Below are positions 12,900 to 25,134 of a DNA stretch of 64,000 nt, piece after piece; positions within the stretch are counted from its first letter, which is position 1, and each line of letters starts with the position of its first letter. Origin of the DNA: Microplitis mediator (lineage: Eukaryota; Arthropoda; Insecta; Hymenoptera; Braconidae); contig NC_079969.1 of assembly GCF_029852145.1 (NCBI RefSeq), positions 11,998,465 through 12,062,464 of the forward strand, written 5' to 3'. The notes beneath the pieces are model-generated. The model was not told the origin of the DNA. It did not search any database and saw only the letters and a program-made list of their open reading frames with translations. The position numbers and the translations under genes are program-made.

Positions 12900-13663
12900 A
12901 TCCCCCGAATAGACTAATCAAATCTCAAAAATCCGAAAATTTCTTTTCTTACAAAAATTGATATCAAGTTCTCAGAGTGAAATTGAGCAACACAAACAAA
13001 ATATTACCAAATTGTTTTTGTCGACATCGAAAATTTTTTTTTTTCTAAATAAAAAAAAAAAGTAAAATTGTGAAACAAAAGTGAAACGTTAAGTGAGAAT
13101 TGAAGTGAGTGAAATAAATAATAATAAAAATCCAAATAAATGAAATAAAAATTCAAAAATATTTAAACAAAATAATAAAAACTTTTACTTTGAATATTTA
13201 AATCAAAAATTAAAAAAAAAAAAATTTTTTTTTTCATTCAAGATTTGAAATGGAAAATTTTTTTTTTCTGCTCTCATAAAATAATAAATAAAGAAAAAAA
13301 TATCTATTCATAAAAATCAGATATTTCAAGAAAAAACAGTAAAAATTTTGAGAATTAAAAATAGAAATCATGGTATAATTCGAGTGATTGAAGTTAACGA
13401 AGAATCAAAATTTGAATGAATTAAAACTACCAACATCATTCACGACGCTCGACGGATGCAGTTTAACAACAATTATAGCTGAGAAATCTACAGTCATCGC
13501 ATACTCCTGATCAACGTTTTTATCAACCTTCCGACGGCAACGAAGATCTCCATACCATCTACCAACTACCGTCTCATCTGACATTCAAACCTATAAACAA
13601 CTTAGTAGTAAGACAATTATATTGTTAAAATTTTTTTTTCTGCCTTTTAAAATATTTATATAA
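12900..13663 (+). other. Gypsy 5' leader
   Basis: A-rich untranslated leader between the primer site and the gag start. Many AAAAAT and poly(A)/poly(T) stretches are present, with no gene. Packaging signals would be expected here but cannot be recognised by eye. Confidence 0.5.
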
Positions 13664-14035
13664 ATGAAAATGAGTCTTGAACAAATGGAAATTTCCCTTA
13701 CGGAAACCTAAAATGAAGTTACAGCGTTAAAAACTCAAATCCAACAATTACTAGCAGAAAAAATTGAGATGAAAAACAAATTTGAAGAAAGTTGTCAAGC
13801 AGCTATTCCTCAACAATTCAAAACACATTTCGAAAGAAACCCACCCGCAGGTGCTTCCCACCGACTACCACAAAACCTTAATCTAACTAATTTAATTGCA
13901 AATAATAAGTTTGATTACAAAGAATTTTTTAAAGCTATGTTATATTCTGGCTGTCAAGCAGGGCCCGTTCTCAGCTCACTAGATTATTTTACCGACTTAT
14001 AGTCTATTCCCAAAATAAGGCACCCTAATTACCAA

Positions 14036-14886
14036 CAATTAGAGTACCTTAAGTAGATAATTATAATAACGTAAGAATATATTATATATCATAAGAATTA
14101 TTCCATCATTTGAATTGTATAACATAAGAATATCTTTAACATACGTATATTTTCCAAATCATTAATGAAATAATAAACTGATCACCGGATGTACTTAATC
14201 CCACGTATGAGAACATTTTTCATTTTAATCTTCAAGTATATTTAACTAGAAATTATTTAATCATGTTAAAACACAGCTGTATAAACTATTAGTAATAATT
14301 TGTAACAAACGCAGATGATATGAAAATGGCCTTTGACTTTTAAATAAATAATCTTTCTCAGAAATTTACATCAACCGAGGATTAAATCCCTTCTCGCGCT
14401 CGACGCATGGGTCTTATGCCCAATCGCCTCGCGCTGATAAGGAATGACGAGTTCAATGACCAGTGAGTGTGAACTCTGATCAACAATTCAATCCCACTAT
14501 TTTTGGTGATTAGAATCCCTCATAAAAACCCTCGCTCTCAGAGCAGGTAACACTTAACAGAGATTTTTACACACAGATTTTGACACTCTCAGTTTAAAGA
14601 CACTTACGACAGTTCTTTGACATCAGAACTTATTAAAAATATCAAGTCCATAGTCATACCATCTGCAAGTTTGACTATTGAATATATTTAATTTGTATAA
14701 TAAGTGTATACTTTCAACTTCTAAATTCTATAACTATCATTTGTGAATAAAGTTATTGTTATATCTAAATACAACACCAGTTATTTCGGGTCACCGTGAG
14801 GTGATTTGCTGTCGAGAACCCAATACCTAGAAATACTACGAAACTAGCTGAGTTGAACATTAACATCGTGCAGTGAAAACGTAACA
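14036..14886 (+). mobile_element. LTR fragment inserted in gag
   Basis: The segment ends GAAAACGTAACA at 14886, like the family-A LTRs. It also shares the block GCTCGACGCATGGGTCTTATGC with the solo LTR near 8700 (GCGCGGGTCTGATGCCC) and with the inverted copy near 54030. The distal CCAGTTATTTCGGG to GAGAACCC parallels the family-A 3' part. No TGTTACG start is visible, so it is 5'-truncated and its exact left edge (14003-14100) is uncertain. Confidence 0.55.
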
Positions 14887-15371
14887 ACTATACCAGTCTT
14901 TGATGGTATAAGTTACCCAGTAGAATCATTCATCCAAGCTTGTAAAGATGGGAAAGAATATTTAAGAGAAATAAACGAAGACGCGCTTGTTAGAATATTA
15001 AAATCCAAATGTAAAGGCGAACCTTTAATGAGAATTTGTGGGTCAAACGTAAAAACAATTGACGAATTTATCGCATTTTTAAATTTGAATTTAGATTAAG
15101 CAAACGAGTTTTAGTTTGGTTAAAAGAATTTAATGACTTAGAACAAAAATTGAACGAACGTGTAATGGACTTTTATCATAGGGTAAATAAACATTTACAA
15201 GATACTTGCTCAGAAATCGCAGATACAGGCGGTAATTGTAAAGATGAAGAAGTAGTTCTAGCTAAAGAAACCGCGGTACAAGCATTTATTTCGGGTTTAG
15301 AACCAAAACTTGCACTATTTATACACAATGACGAATTTACGGATCTTGCTACAGCCGCTACTGCAGCAATT

Positions 15372-16376
15372 TAGTCCAGTCGGCAAGTGATTTAAATGGC
15401 GGTCCTAGTAGATTAAGCGAGGCGGAGACCGATTTTGACGATTTTTTTTTTGATTCCGCACTAAAAAAGGATTTCCAAAAAAGGTGAACAGGTTTCCCGT
15501 GTTGCTTTTGATTATTTAAATATTTAAAAATTATTACTTAGTTAACTTTTAAATATCTCGGAAACTATAGGGAAATCGGGAAAAAAAATTAAGAATAAAA
15601 TGTAGAGAAATAATCAAAGAAAAAAATGAGACCAATCCGAAGTCTATACGACTAATAGTTTACGAGATATGATTTTTTTAATGCAAATTAATTTTTCGCC
15701 GCGCGCGCGGGAGTAAACAATTACCTGGAACTTTTTGAAAAATGCATAAATTAATAAAAATTTTTTTCTAATTCGTAGTTCTTACAATTCAAGCCGATAA
15801 ACGAAAAATTTCAAATCGAAAAAATAATTTTTTCGATTTTTTACATTAAAAAAACCATTTTTTGATTTTTTAAATCCAAAAACCAAAAAATGGTTTTTTT
15901 AATGTAAAAAATCGAAAAAGTTATTTTTTCGATTTGAAACTTTTCGTTTATCGGCTTGAATTGTAAGAACTACGAATTAGAAAAAAATTTTTATTAATTT
16001 ATGCATTTTTCAAAAAGTTCCAGGTAATTGTTTACTCCCGCGCGCGCGGCGAAAAGTTAATTTGCATTAAAAAAATCATATCTCGTAAACTATTAGTCGT
16101 ATAGACTTCGGATTGGTCTCATTTTTTTCTTTGATTATTTCTCTACATTTTATTCTTAATTTTTTTTCCCGATTTCCCTATAGTTTCCGAGATATTTAAA
16201 AGTTAACTAAGTAATAATTTTTAAATATTTAAATAATCAAAAGCAACACGGGAAACCTGTTCAACTTTTTTGGAAATCCTTTTTTAGTGCGGAATCAAAA
16301 AAAAAATCGTCAAAATCGGTCTCCGCCTCGCTTAATCTACTAGGACCGCCATTTAAATCACTTGCCGACTGGACTA
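15372..16376. mobile_element. Palindromic foldback, 1005 bp, AATT duplication
   Basis: TAGTCCAGTCGGCAAGTGAT at the left is repeated inverted at the right end (CCGACTGGACTA). The arms stay complementary almost to the centre near 15875, where two AACCATTTTTT-type blocks meet. AATT stands at both sides (15368-15371 and 16377-16380). Removing the element plus one AATT makes the gag frame continuous, which fixes the boundaries. There is no coding capacity and the superfamily is unassigned. Confidence 0.85.
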
Positions 16377-16946
16377 AATTGAAGCGGAACAAAAATTACA
16401 ACAGATGAAATATATAAACAATCTTTTCAAACCAATTGATAACAGCGCAAATAAGAATTGTTTCGCGATCCAAGACCCCAACCCACATAATCCTATTAAC
16501 CAGAATATCCAGCAAATTCGAAACCTAAACTCATATCAACGATTTAATGAAAATTTTAACAGAAACGGTCGTGAAATGTCGAAACAAATTAAGAATCGAA
16601 ATCAAATTAATTCGAATAAATTTTGTAATTTTTGTAAAAGAAATAATCATAATATCGACGAATGTAGGGTCTTAATGTATAAAAATAAAACTGAACTAAG
16701 ACCAGATCCAAATAAAAATATTTTAAAGTGTAGCTATTGCAATATGAATGGTCATTCAGTTAATAATTGCCGTAGAAAAATTTACAACGAAGGAAAACGC
16801 GACGGGTTAAATTCAAATCAGAATACGAATACGGGAAACGACAAAACGTTTCCTCGTACAGGCGCGCCGATGGGAAACGTAGCAGCGCAGCGCCAGATAC
16901 CACACCCAAACTAAGATTATCATCAAAAACTTATTCCGTAGGTGCT

Positions 16947-18979
16947 ATGGCAACTGACTATAAGCCCACGTCGATTATGCTTAGATCTAAGGATATAATA
17001 TCTAGCTATGGAAAAATTTTAATAGACACCGGGTGTAATTTAAATTTGATTGAATATGGAGAAGCAAAATATAAAAAATTAATTGATGAATCTTATTGTT
17101 ATAAATTAAATGGTGTCTCTGAAGCTATCACTTTGGGTATAATAAAAATAGAAATTTTTAATAAAAATACTTATTTCCATGTTATACCAGACGAATTTCT
17201 TTTAGATTATATGGGCATACTCGGCATGGAATTTTTACGAGAACACGGCGGAATAATAAATTTATTAGACAATACTGTAACATTTCAACGCTTAAATAAT
17301 TTACAAATATCATTGACAGAAGGAGAATATTTCGTTTTAAAAGCTCGTACAAACACAGCAATGTTTGTGCGAGTAAATAGTAAACTAAAAGAAGGTTATA
17401 CACCCCGTATTGAATTTGAAAACGGTATTTACGCAGGCGAAGCTTTAGTAAGTAATAATAACGGTATCGCTCATTTGTACGCGATTAATACTCTCGATAA
17501 AGATGTTAAAGTAAAAGTACCCGTGATTCTTCTGTGCCCTTTCGGGACAAGCGAAGACGAGGATACTAGCTTGACGCAAGATGACACAGACAAATACGAT
17601 AAAAGTACCACGGCCGGGGAAAATCGTGTCAATAAGGTGTTAAAACTTTTGCGTTTAGAACATTTAAATGAGGAAGAGCGTAAAGCAATAATTTCTCTTG
17701 TAGAGAAATACGCTGACATGTTCTACATTCCGGGAGAGTCACTGCGCGCTACAGAGACAGCGACCCATACTATACCTACTACCGACGACATTCCCGTAAA
17801 TACTCGACAATACAGACACCCCCCCCCCCCCCCGCACAAAAAGACGAGATTGAGAAACAAATTACAGAATTAATGTTAATGGATATAATTGAACCTTCGA
17901 CCTCACCATATAACTCCCCTTTATGGATAATACCTAAAAAGACTGATTCCAAAGGCAATAAAAGATGGCGCTTAGTAATTGATTATCGTAAATTAAATGA
18001 TAAAACTGTTAAAGATGCATATCCACTACCGTTGATAAATGATATTCTTGATCAATTAGGTGGTGCGATTTATTTTTCAGTATTTGATTTAAAATCCGGT
18101 TTTCATCAATTGAAAGTAGATTCTAAAGATAAACACAAAACAGCATGTACAACTTCTCATGGTCATTATCAATTTAATAGAATGCCATTTGGACTTAAAA
18201 ATGCTCCAGCAACGTTCCAAAGGTTAATGGATTTAGTCTTGCGCGGGTTACAAGGAGCTGATCTCTTTGTTTACTTAGACGATATCGTTATTTACGCACG
18301 TTCTCTAGAAGAACATAATACTAAATTTGAAAAACTGGCCGAACGTTTGCGAAGTGCAAATTTAACTCTACAAGCCGATAAATGTGAATTTCTAAAAAAA
18401 GAAGTAATTTATCTAGACCATCTCATATCTGCCGACGGTGTCAAGCCTGAACCCGACAAAATAAAAGCAATTAAATGTTTTAAAACACCCAGAAGTATAA
18501 CTCGGGTGAGAGAATTTCTCGGACTTGCTGGTTACTATCGGCGATTTATCAAGGATTTCGCAAAAATCTTTAAGTGCCTATCTGATCTTACAAGTAAAAA
18601 CGCAAGATTTACATGGACGCCTGAACATCAGATAGCTTTTGAAACCTTGCGCGATAAACTATGTACAGCTCCGATATTGCAATATCCAGATTTTTCGAAA
18701 CCTTTTATTTTAACGACCGATGCATCGGGCTATGCAATTGGAACAATTCTCTCGCAAGGCAAAATTGGTGAAGACACAATTGTTGCAGCAGCTTCCCGTG
18801 TGCTTAATAAACATGAAAGAAATTATTCGACCACCGAAAAAGAAATGGTCGCAGCTTTATTTGGTATGAAAACATTTAGACCGTATCTCTATGGCAGAGA
18901 GTTTACTCTTGTCACCGATCACAGACCGCTTGTTTGGGTAAATAAGATGAATGACCCAACATCGCGTGTAATGAGATAG
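16947..18979 (+). pseudogene. Gypsy pol: protease, reverse transcriptase, RNase H
   Basis: The first frame (16947-17873) has an aspartic protease active site, ILIDTGCNLNLIE, about 26 residues in, followed by the usual spacer. It then shifts at a run of 14 C (about 17820-17833), so the RT continues in another frame from 17873. The RT has LVIDYRKLN, FDLKSGFHQL, MPFGLKNAPATFQ and the catalytic VYLDDIVIY. RNase H follows with LTTDASGYAIG and a C-terminal TDHRPLVW. This order and motif set is typical of Ty3/gypsy. The frame ends in TAG at 18979, after which sequence continues into integrase. The poly-C slippage and the stop make it inactive. Confidence 0.9.
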
Positions 18980-19021
18980 AGAAAACAGCTTAAAGAGTTC
19001 GAATATACCGTATTATATAAG

Positions 19022-20101
19022 GTGGGTAAAATAAACACAAACGCGAACGCCTTATCGCGTAACCCAATAATTGAAAACCGCGAAGTTTACCCAATTAAAA
19101 TTAAATGGCGACCCGGAAAACCCGGAATCGCTAGGTTGAGGACTCCAGATCCTTCAGACGATGGTAAAGTCTTTAAAAAACAACCTAAATACAAACATGT
19201 TGAAGATTTTGTTAGAAAATGTATTGGTTGTCAGAAAAAGAAATTAGTAAAAATAAAAACGAAAACAACCAATGGTAACAACAGATACATTCGCAGAAAT
19301 TTGGGATAAATTAGCATTAGATATAGTGGTACCTAAAAAAACACGAGCAAACGGTTGTTCATATATTTTAACTATGCAAAACGATCTTTCAAAATATTGT
19401 TTCGCAATACCGCTAGTATCTATGACGGCCAAAGATATCGCGATAGCATGAGTCGAAAATTTCATATTAAAACACGGTTGCCCAAAGGTAATTTTAACAG
19501 ACCAAGGTCAGGCTTTTGTATGTAAAGTTATGAGTTGCGTAAAAAAAATTTTAAATTGAAACAAATGAAAACAACAGCTTTTCACCCTCAATCGAATGGT
19601 TCATTAGAAAGAAGTCATCAGGCCTTAACAGACTATATCAAACATTTTACAAATAAAAATGACTGGGATAAATGGTTGCCCCATGCAACGTTTGCTTAGA
19701 ATACAAGTGTACACGAAAGCATAAAGTTCACCCCATATAGATTAGTTTTTGATAAAGAAGTGCGATTACCATCAGAATTTTCACATTTAGACGATATCTC
19801 CACATACGCAGATTACTTTAAAGAACTCACAATTCGATTGTTAGAATCAGGAAAAGAAGCAAGACAAAATTTAGAAAATTCAACATTAAAATCTAAAGTA
19901 CGATATGATAAAAAAATAAATCCCGTAAAGTTCAAAATAGGTCAAAATATATTTTTAGTAAAAAATCAGAGAGATGGTAAATTTGACGACAATTATTTAG
20001 GTCTTTATAAAATAACTGAAATTTTTCCAGATAAAAACGATATAGAAATTGAATATAAGCCTGAAAAAGAAAACTCATCCATTGTGGCAGAACTAAAATA
20101 G
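19022..20101 (+). pseudogene. Gypsy integrase, degenerate
   Basis: Only the CC half of the HHCC zinc finger remains (CIGCQKKK near 19220). The catalytic core is readable across frame changes and stops: LDIVVP with the first D (19318-19335), LTDQGQAF with the second D (about 19493), and SLERSHQALTDY with the glutamate (about 19600). The C-terminal part (19760-20101) is open and shows a chromodomain-free basic tail with KFKIGQNIFLVK. Several stops (for example 19449 and 19557) make it non-functional. Confidence 0.85.
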
Positions 20102-20204
20102 CTTTAATAATAGTTAAAATAGTTATTAAGAAAATAAAACGTAAATGAATAAATAAGTTTTCCCCCAAACAATCGACGAAATAGGACAAGGTGAAACACA
20201 TAAA

Positions 20205-21085
20205 AAAAGGCCGTTGAACCCGAAATAATTAGTCCAGGACAGGCGTCCACCTCAGCTGATCCTGACGCCAACCCCCACAGCAACCACACCCCCGCTTACC
20301 TCAGCACCAACAACCAACGCCAGGAAAACACCCGACATCCAGTAAGGGAGGTCCAGGATATCAGACTACGCTTAGCTATAAAGCCGGAACCATACGATCC
20401 AACAAAACCGGGATTCAAAAGGCCAACAAAACGGCCCGTAATACGGCCAGCCAGCGCCGCGATGATAAAACTCGCCACCAACCCGGGCCCACTTGTAACA
20501 AGCGGTCCCCAGTCGACGGCAGAACTGGTTGGGGAAAATCCTAGTAGGAAACCCGACGACCCCACGGGCGCCAACCTCGACACCGGTCACCTCAGCAGCA
20601 TGGATCAACCCACCAACGACGACGCCTTTCCCGCTCGAGCCACAGCAAGTTTCCTTAAAAAGAAACGGAGGATAAGGGGGCAGAAAAGAGAAGAGATTGC
20701 GACCAACCCGGGCCCATCCACAGGGGACAGTCCCCAGCTAGCAACAACCATCAACGCAGGATGGATCGACTACGACGACGCACCGTTATTATCCGACTAT
20801 CCGGAGTACTTTGGGTCCAGACCGAAGGATCTCTTTCAACCACCGATAAGGGTCCAGACACCGCTGCAGAGACTACTGGCGGCATTGACACCTCTAGCCG
20901 AGGTAAGGCCAAAGACTGTGGCCAAAAAGGCAGTTCTCACCGCCTACGATGAGGCGCTGCGATTATATAATGTGACGCGGTATATAAAAGTTCCGGCACC
21001 GAAGATCGAGCCGACGGGAAAGACTGCCTGGGACCTGCTAGACAAGCTTCAGGAGCGGGAGGACCCACTACCACGGGAAGAATGA
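20205..21085 (+). CDS. Family-B 3' ORF, unknown protein with NPGP repeats
   Basis: The frame is open for about 290 codons from a stop at about 20203. The first ATG is at 20462, which leaves 207 residues. The protein is Pro/Thr/Asp-rich at the start, has basic clusters (FLKKKRR, KRPTKRP), two TNPGP-x(4-6)-PQ units, WIDYDDAPLLSDYPEYF, and a C-terminal helical part, LQRLLAALTPLAEV to LLDKLQERED. It matches the broken copy at 9050-9701, so the sequence was under selection as protein. It lies just 5' of a polypurine tract and 3' LTR, the place of env or accessory ORFs, but it has no signal peptide or membrane segment. I do not recognise the family. Confidence 0.5.
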
Positions 21086-21129
21086 AGCTGGAAGAAAAGG
21101 GGACAGCAGGCTATCCCCTTTTCTTACTG

Positions 21130-21141
21130 AGGTAGGAGGGG
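21130..21141 (+). promoter_or_regulatory. Polypurine tract of the family-B element
   Basis: AGGTAGGAGGGG directly precedes the TG of the LTR at 21142 and is identical to the tract at 9696-9707. It would serve as plus-strand primer. Confidence 0.7.
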
Positions 21142-22743
21142 TGTGATGGTGGGATGGTGTACTGCCGAAATGACCAGTATTGAGGGCACCTGTGATTTGT
21201 GTTTGTGATACTATGTGCTATTCTAATGTTTCTTATTAATATGACTATTATTTCTTATATATTATTATTAAAACTTATACTTTTGTTTACAACTAATTTC
21301 TAACTTACTTGTATTATTTTTATATACTATGGGGTTTATTTTTCTTATTATAAACATTATTATTTTCTTTCGGCAATGACGTATTATTATTTATTTATAC
21401 TTATATTACTGTGTTTATTGACTTTTAAGTTTAAGTTAAATGAATTTAGCGAAATATAAAATTATATGGATGTACGGTATGAGTATGTGAATGCGCGCCC
21501 GAGCGAAAATTATTCTAAGTCCTGAGCAGGCAAAGTCAAAGGAAATAAAATAAAAACGCTGATAGAGATTTAAAATAAATCTCTTACAGATTCAAGAGAT
21601 TGAAAAGAATTATCAAATAAACTAAAATACGAGAAATATTAGCTGAAATTGAAATAAACTCTAATATTTCAATCGTTCATTCCTTCATTTTCTATCCGTT
21701 CGCTCGGTTCACCGTCGCTCGCACGGCTAAGTTCTCGGTATTTAATATTTACTTAACATCTTAAACGAATTCTTTGTCTTTAAATTCAATTTTATATTTG
21801 ATAAAATTATTTTTCCTCAATTCCCTTTGACTTTATAACTCTGGACTTAGAAAAATTTCACTAACAGTATACTTTCGCTGTCGACAATAGAGGGCGATGG
21901 AATTTATTCCCGTCCACAGTTACAGCGGATAGATATGATGATAAAACCGCGCATATAAGCCCGTAGAGGCAACTTAGACTCTCCAAGAGGTTGTCCGAGG
22001 AAGACCATTCCCAGTCAACACCAAGGAAGGCCGTTTACCAGGAGTTCGACCGAACCAGGTAAACGAACCTTTTCTCTCATGGAGGGTTGAGAGTCCCCAC
22101 CCAGAGGCCTTCTGCCAAAGGGTGAATTTAGCCGAGTAGATGGGGGTTTTGTCGGAGACCATCCGCTTACCCTCGGGGGAAGAGAACTCGTGTAGGGCTG
22201 ACGGGGAAGTCGACCAGACTCCCCTAAAGCAACCGGGAAAGGGTAGACCGCGATGTTAGGCCGCGTAAAATTTGGTAAAGGATGTATGTACGTGTGTGTG
22301 TGTGTGTGTATTTTGTGTGTTACTTGACCGCGTAGAAATACTCATACCCAGCGACATTTTGTTTCAAGAGAGTTATTAACCCGCGTTTAATTATGGATGT
22401 TAATTATTGTAAGGGTAGTAGAACTGAGCATCGGAGCTCATGTAAAAAGATTTTTGTTTTGCTTCTTGTTTAAATAAAAATTTGATTATTGTTTATTTAT
22501 AAAACTGTCTATAAATTAAAAACCCTTTTTTGAACCCTGGACTCCGGCGAGCTAAACTGAGCAAAAAGGGGTAACTGTTTATTTAAAATTATCAATGTGG
22601 TGATGTATAATTGATAACAAATTACGGAGTCATCTAAGTTCTGATTTTTTCGGTATTTGAAATGATTTTGATTCATAATTAATTTGGCTTATATCTAATG
22701 CTAATTAATAATTTTAATTTAACCCATTATTTTACTCGTTACA
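21142..22743 (+). repeat. Family-B 3' LTR (1602 bp)
   Basis: The LTR starts TGTGATGG after the polypurine tract and ends CTCGTTACA. It is colinear with 9708-11625, with a much shorter GT run (near 22288) and more divergence. The conserved blocks GCTCGCACGGCTAAGTTCTC, CCCGTAGAGGCAACTTAG and ACTCCGGCGAGCTAAAC are all present. The 5' part of this element is missing or replaced by the gypsy pol debris. Confidence 0.72.
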
Positions 22744-24026
22744 CAGGAGTTCCGTTGAGTGAAGTTCCAGTCACAGTGTCTTCACACAAGTTATTTTATA
22801 CTAGTCCCGCACTAGTTTTTACAAGTGTTCTCACACTTAAGTTTATTTACCATTGTACAAGTGTCCTCACACTTAAGTTTGTCACGTAGCGATTCAAACG
22901 TGAATCGCTGCGCGCGCTTTCCCATCTCACCGTGAATTTAACAACACCTCCTATCTAATAAAGCGCATTTATTTATTATAATATTTTATCATGTAAGTAT
23001 TTATATTATTTTAATTAACTATTAATTATGATTCAATTATGATTTATCTATGAATTATTGATATTATAGTTTATTATGTTTATGTTTTGAAAATTATTTT
23101 GAATTTTATGTATTTAATCAATATTTTCATTTCAGTTAGTAGCACACGTGCGCGTATATATTGTATAAAAATATCGACCGAAGGGAGAGTGAGTCGATAA
23201 AGTGGGGATAAAAATCAATATATCCCTCCCACCACGTGGTGCACTGAAATAATTATTATTTTATTGTTTAAAGGATTAATTATTATTATGGTTATAGATA
23301 TTGATAAATAATATTATTTAAGTAATTGTTATGATGTAACTCAAATCGTGTATTAAGTTTACATAATTTATTTTAATTGATAATTTTGGGTCCGAGGTCA
23401 TTAGAGGGGATAACACGTGAGTGATACCCATCCCTCGGAAAACCAACGCGTGAAAATTAATCAGAGAGGACCGGGCTGTTGTAAAGGTAGGACGTGATGT
23501 TGTCCGTGATTTTAAGTAAAATTATTCTGGTCCAGTTGCCGTTATAAAAGTAATTAAATATTAAAGAGAGTTAATTTGGTGATAATTAATTTTTTGTTAT
23601 ATTAAAAGTATATAGTTTGGATATTATTTATTGTTGATAGACTCCAGAAGTAAATTATTGTCAATGCCGGTAAGTCAATTGTATTATCATTTGTTGCATC
23701 GGCTATCGCTGGACCCTCGGTAGAGTTGATCGCGATATGTAATTGTTTAATAATTGAACATGAGTTATTTATATTAATAAGTTGAGTATATTCAGCGTAT
23801 GTCCCAGAGTTTGGTATACGTGCGTTGACACGTCGAATAAATTCCTTAGTGGATTATAGACAAGGATAGCGTATATGACTCCTTGTCTTACAATATTATT
23901 TCTCTGGGTAAAATTTATTTTGTAATTTAATGGTATGCAACCCAGTGTTGCCAAATATATTTTGAGTTCCCGCGTCTTTCTCTCCCCAGAGTAAATAATA
24001 TAAAATAAAGAAAAGATTGGTATTTT
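22744..24026. other. Non-coding spacer with short direct repeats
   Basis: ACAAGTGT(T/C)CTCACACTTAAGTTT occurs twice (about 22831 and 22857), with a related CACAGTGTCTTCACACAAGTT at about 22774. The block 23130-23720 is GC-richer, with CACACGTGCGCG and CCACCACGTGGTGCAC, and may be the LTR of an unrecognised element. No gene was found. Confidence 0.35.
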
Positions 24027-24037
24027 TATATATATAA

Positions 24038-24778
24038 ATGGTGGGAAAAAAGGGAGGTGGTGGAAAATTGCAGGAAAGGTACTTGAGATGGGTGTTAGGG
24101 GTGTCGAGGAGGATTCCGGGATATATGGTCAGAGAAGAGCTAAGCAGGGATGAGATGATGGTAAGGGCAGGAATGAGAGCGTGGGGGTATGAAAAAAGAA
24201 TAGAGGAAGGAAAAGGAGGAGAGTTAGTGCGAAGATGTAGGTTAGAAATGAGGAAAAGAGTGAAAGCGGGAAAAGGAGTAGAGGGGTGGGAAAGGGAGAG
24301 GAGGGACTATTATGAGAATAGAGGATGGGACTTAACAGAGGTAGAGGAGAAATGGGAGAAGGGAGAAATGAGAGGGGAAAGGCTAATAGAAGTAGATAGG
24401 AAAAAGCAGTGGCAGGATAGATGGGAAAAGATTAGGGATTCGAAGGGAAATAAGGAGTATAAGTTTGTTAAGGGGATAGGGATTCCGGGGTACTTGAAGA
24501 GGGGTTGGAAGGAAGAGAGGTGGAGAAGGGTAGCGAGGTTCAGGCTAGGGGATGGGATGAATGGGGGTAGGTATTGGGGAAACGAGGAAGAAAGGATGTG
24601 TAGGATTTGTGGGTATAAGGAAGAGACTTGGGAACACGTGTGGGAGGTATGTTCGGGATTCGGGGTAGAGAGAGGGTGGCAGGAGATGAGGAAAGAAGTG
24701 TTAGGAGAGGATGGGCAAGGGGAAGAGTGGCTTAAAGATCTGGAAAGGTTGAGGGGAGAAGGAGGGGAGGATAGTTAG
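24038..24778 (+). pseudogene. C-terminal piece of LINE ORF2
   Basis: The 246-residue frame is rich in Arg, Glu, Lys and Trp. It ends with WRRVARFRLGDG, then CRICGYKEETWEHVWEVC, the CX2C-H-C zinc finger that closes the RT proteins of jockey/R1-type LINEs, and a short acidic tail. Endonuclease and RT domains are absent because of 5' truncation. The apparent start codon is an accident: it spans the junction between target site and LINE. It makes no known product. Confidence 0.82.
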
Positions 24779-25121
24779 AAAAAGAGCAACGGAAACGGAG
24801 GTCACGGGATGCGTGTGAGGGAATGGAGGAATGAGAAAAGGCAAAAGAGTTTTTTCTTTGGAAATTTCTTTTTCTCTTGTTGCCCCGAGTGTGAAGGACG
24901 AAGGATGAAAATTGTAAAGGATGGAAGGATGGAATTTGAAAAGAGTGTGTTATAGGTTAAGGATATAGGATTAAGAAATGTTTTTATGTAATATGAAGGC
25001 CTACGTTCTGTTAATTTTTGTAATTTATGTTTTGTTTTATGTTTTTGTGGACGGAAAGTCCGGTTGTAACCCAAAAGGGATAATTTGAAACCAATAATAA
25101 AAAAAAAAAAAAAAAAAAAAA
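24040..25121 (+). mobile_element. 5'-truncated LINE with poly(A) and 13-bp duplication
   Basis: TATATATATAAAT stands at 24027-24039 and again at 25122-25134, and a tail of about 23 A precedes the second copy. This is the product of target-primed reverse transcription. Base composition changes sharply to G/A-rich at the left edge. The content is the end of a reverse-transcriptase ORF and a 340-bp 3' untranslated region. There are few disabling mutations, which suggests a recent insertion. Confidence 0.88.
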
Positions 25122-25134
25122 TATATATATAAAT

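Larger units (their letters stand above)
13664..16914 (+). pseudogene. Gypsy gag (capsid and zinc-knuckle nucleocapsid), disrupted
   Basis: The frame opens with ATG at 13664, has a stop 15 codons later, and continues with a short Gln/Glu-rich coil and a basic N-terminal region to 14002. An LTR fragment interrupts it until 14886. Capsid-type sequence then resumes (PVFDG, FIQACKDGKEYL, ALVRILKSKCKGEPL), has a frame change near 15097, and runs on to 15371. A 1 kb foldback interrupts it again at 15372-16376, after which the frame reopens exactly at 16381. The end carries two CX2CX4HX4C zinc knuckles (CNFCKRNNHNIDEC and CSYCNMNGHSVNNC), the RNA-binding mark of nucleocapsid. It is clearly non-functional. 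Confidence 0.85.

Noticed and set aside
20204..20608. Minus-strand frames rich in Gly/Phe
   Set aside because: They are antisense to the plus-strand family-B ORF, which is the one conserved between copies.
24038..24778. Host gene of 246 codons
   Set aside because: It ends in a LINE-type zinc finger, lies between target duplications, is followed by poly(A), and its start codon spans the insertion junction.
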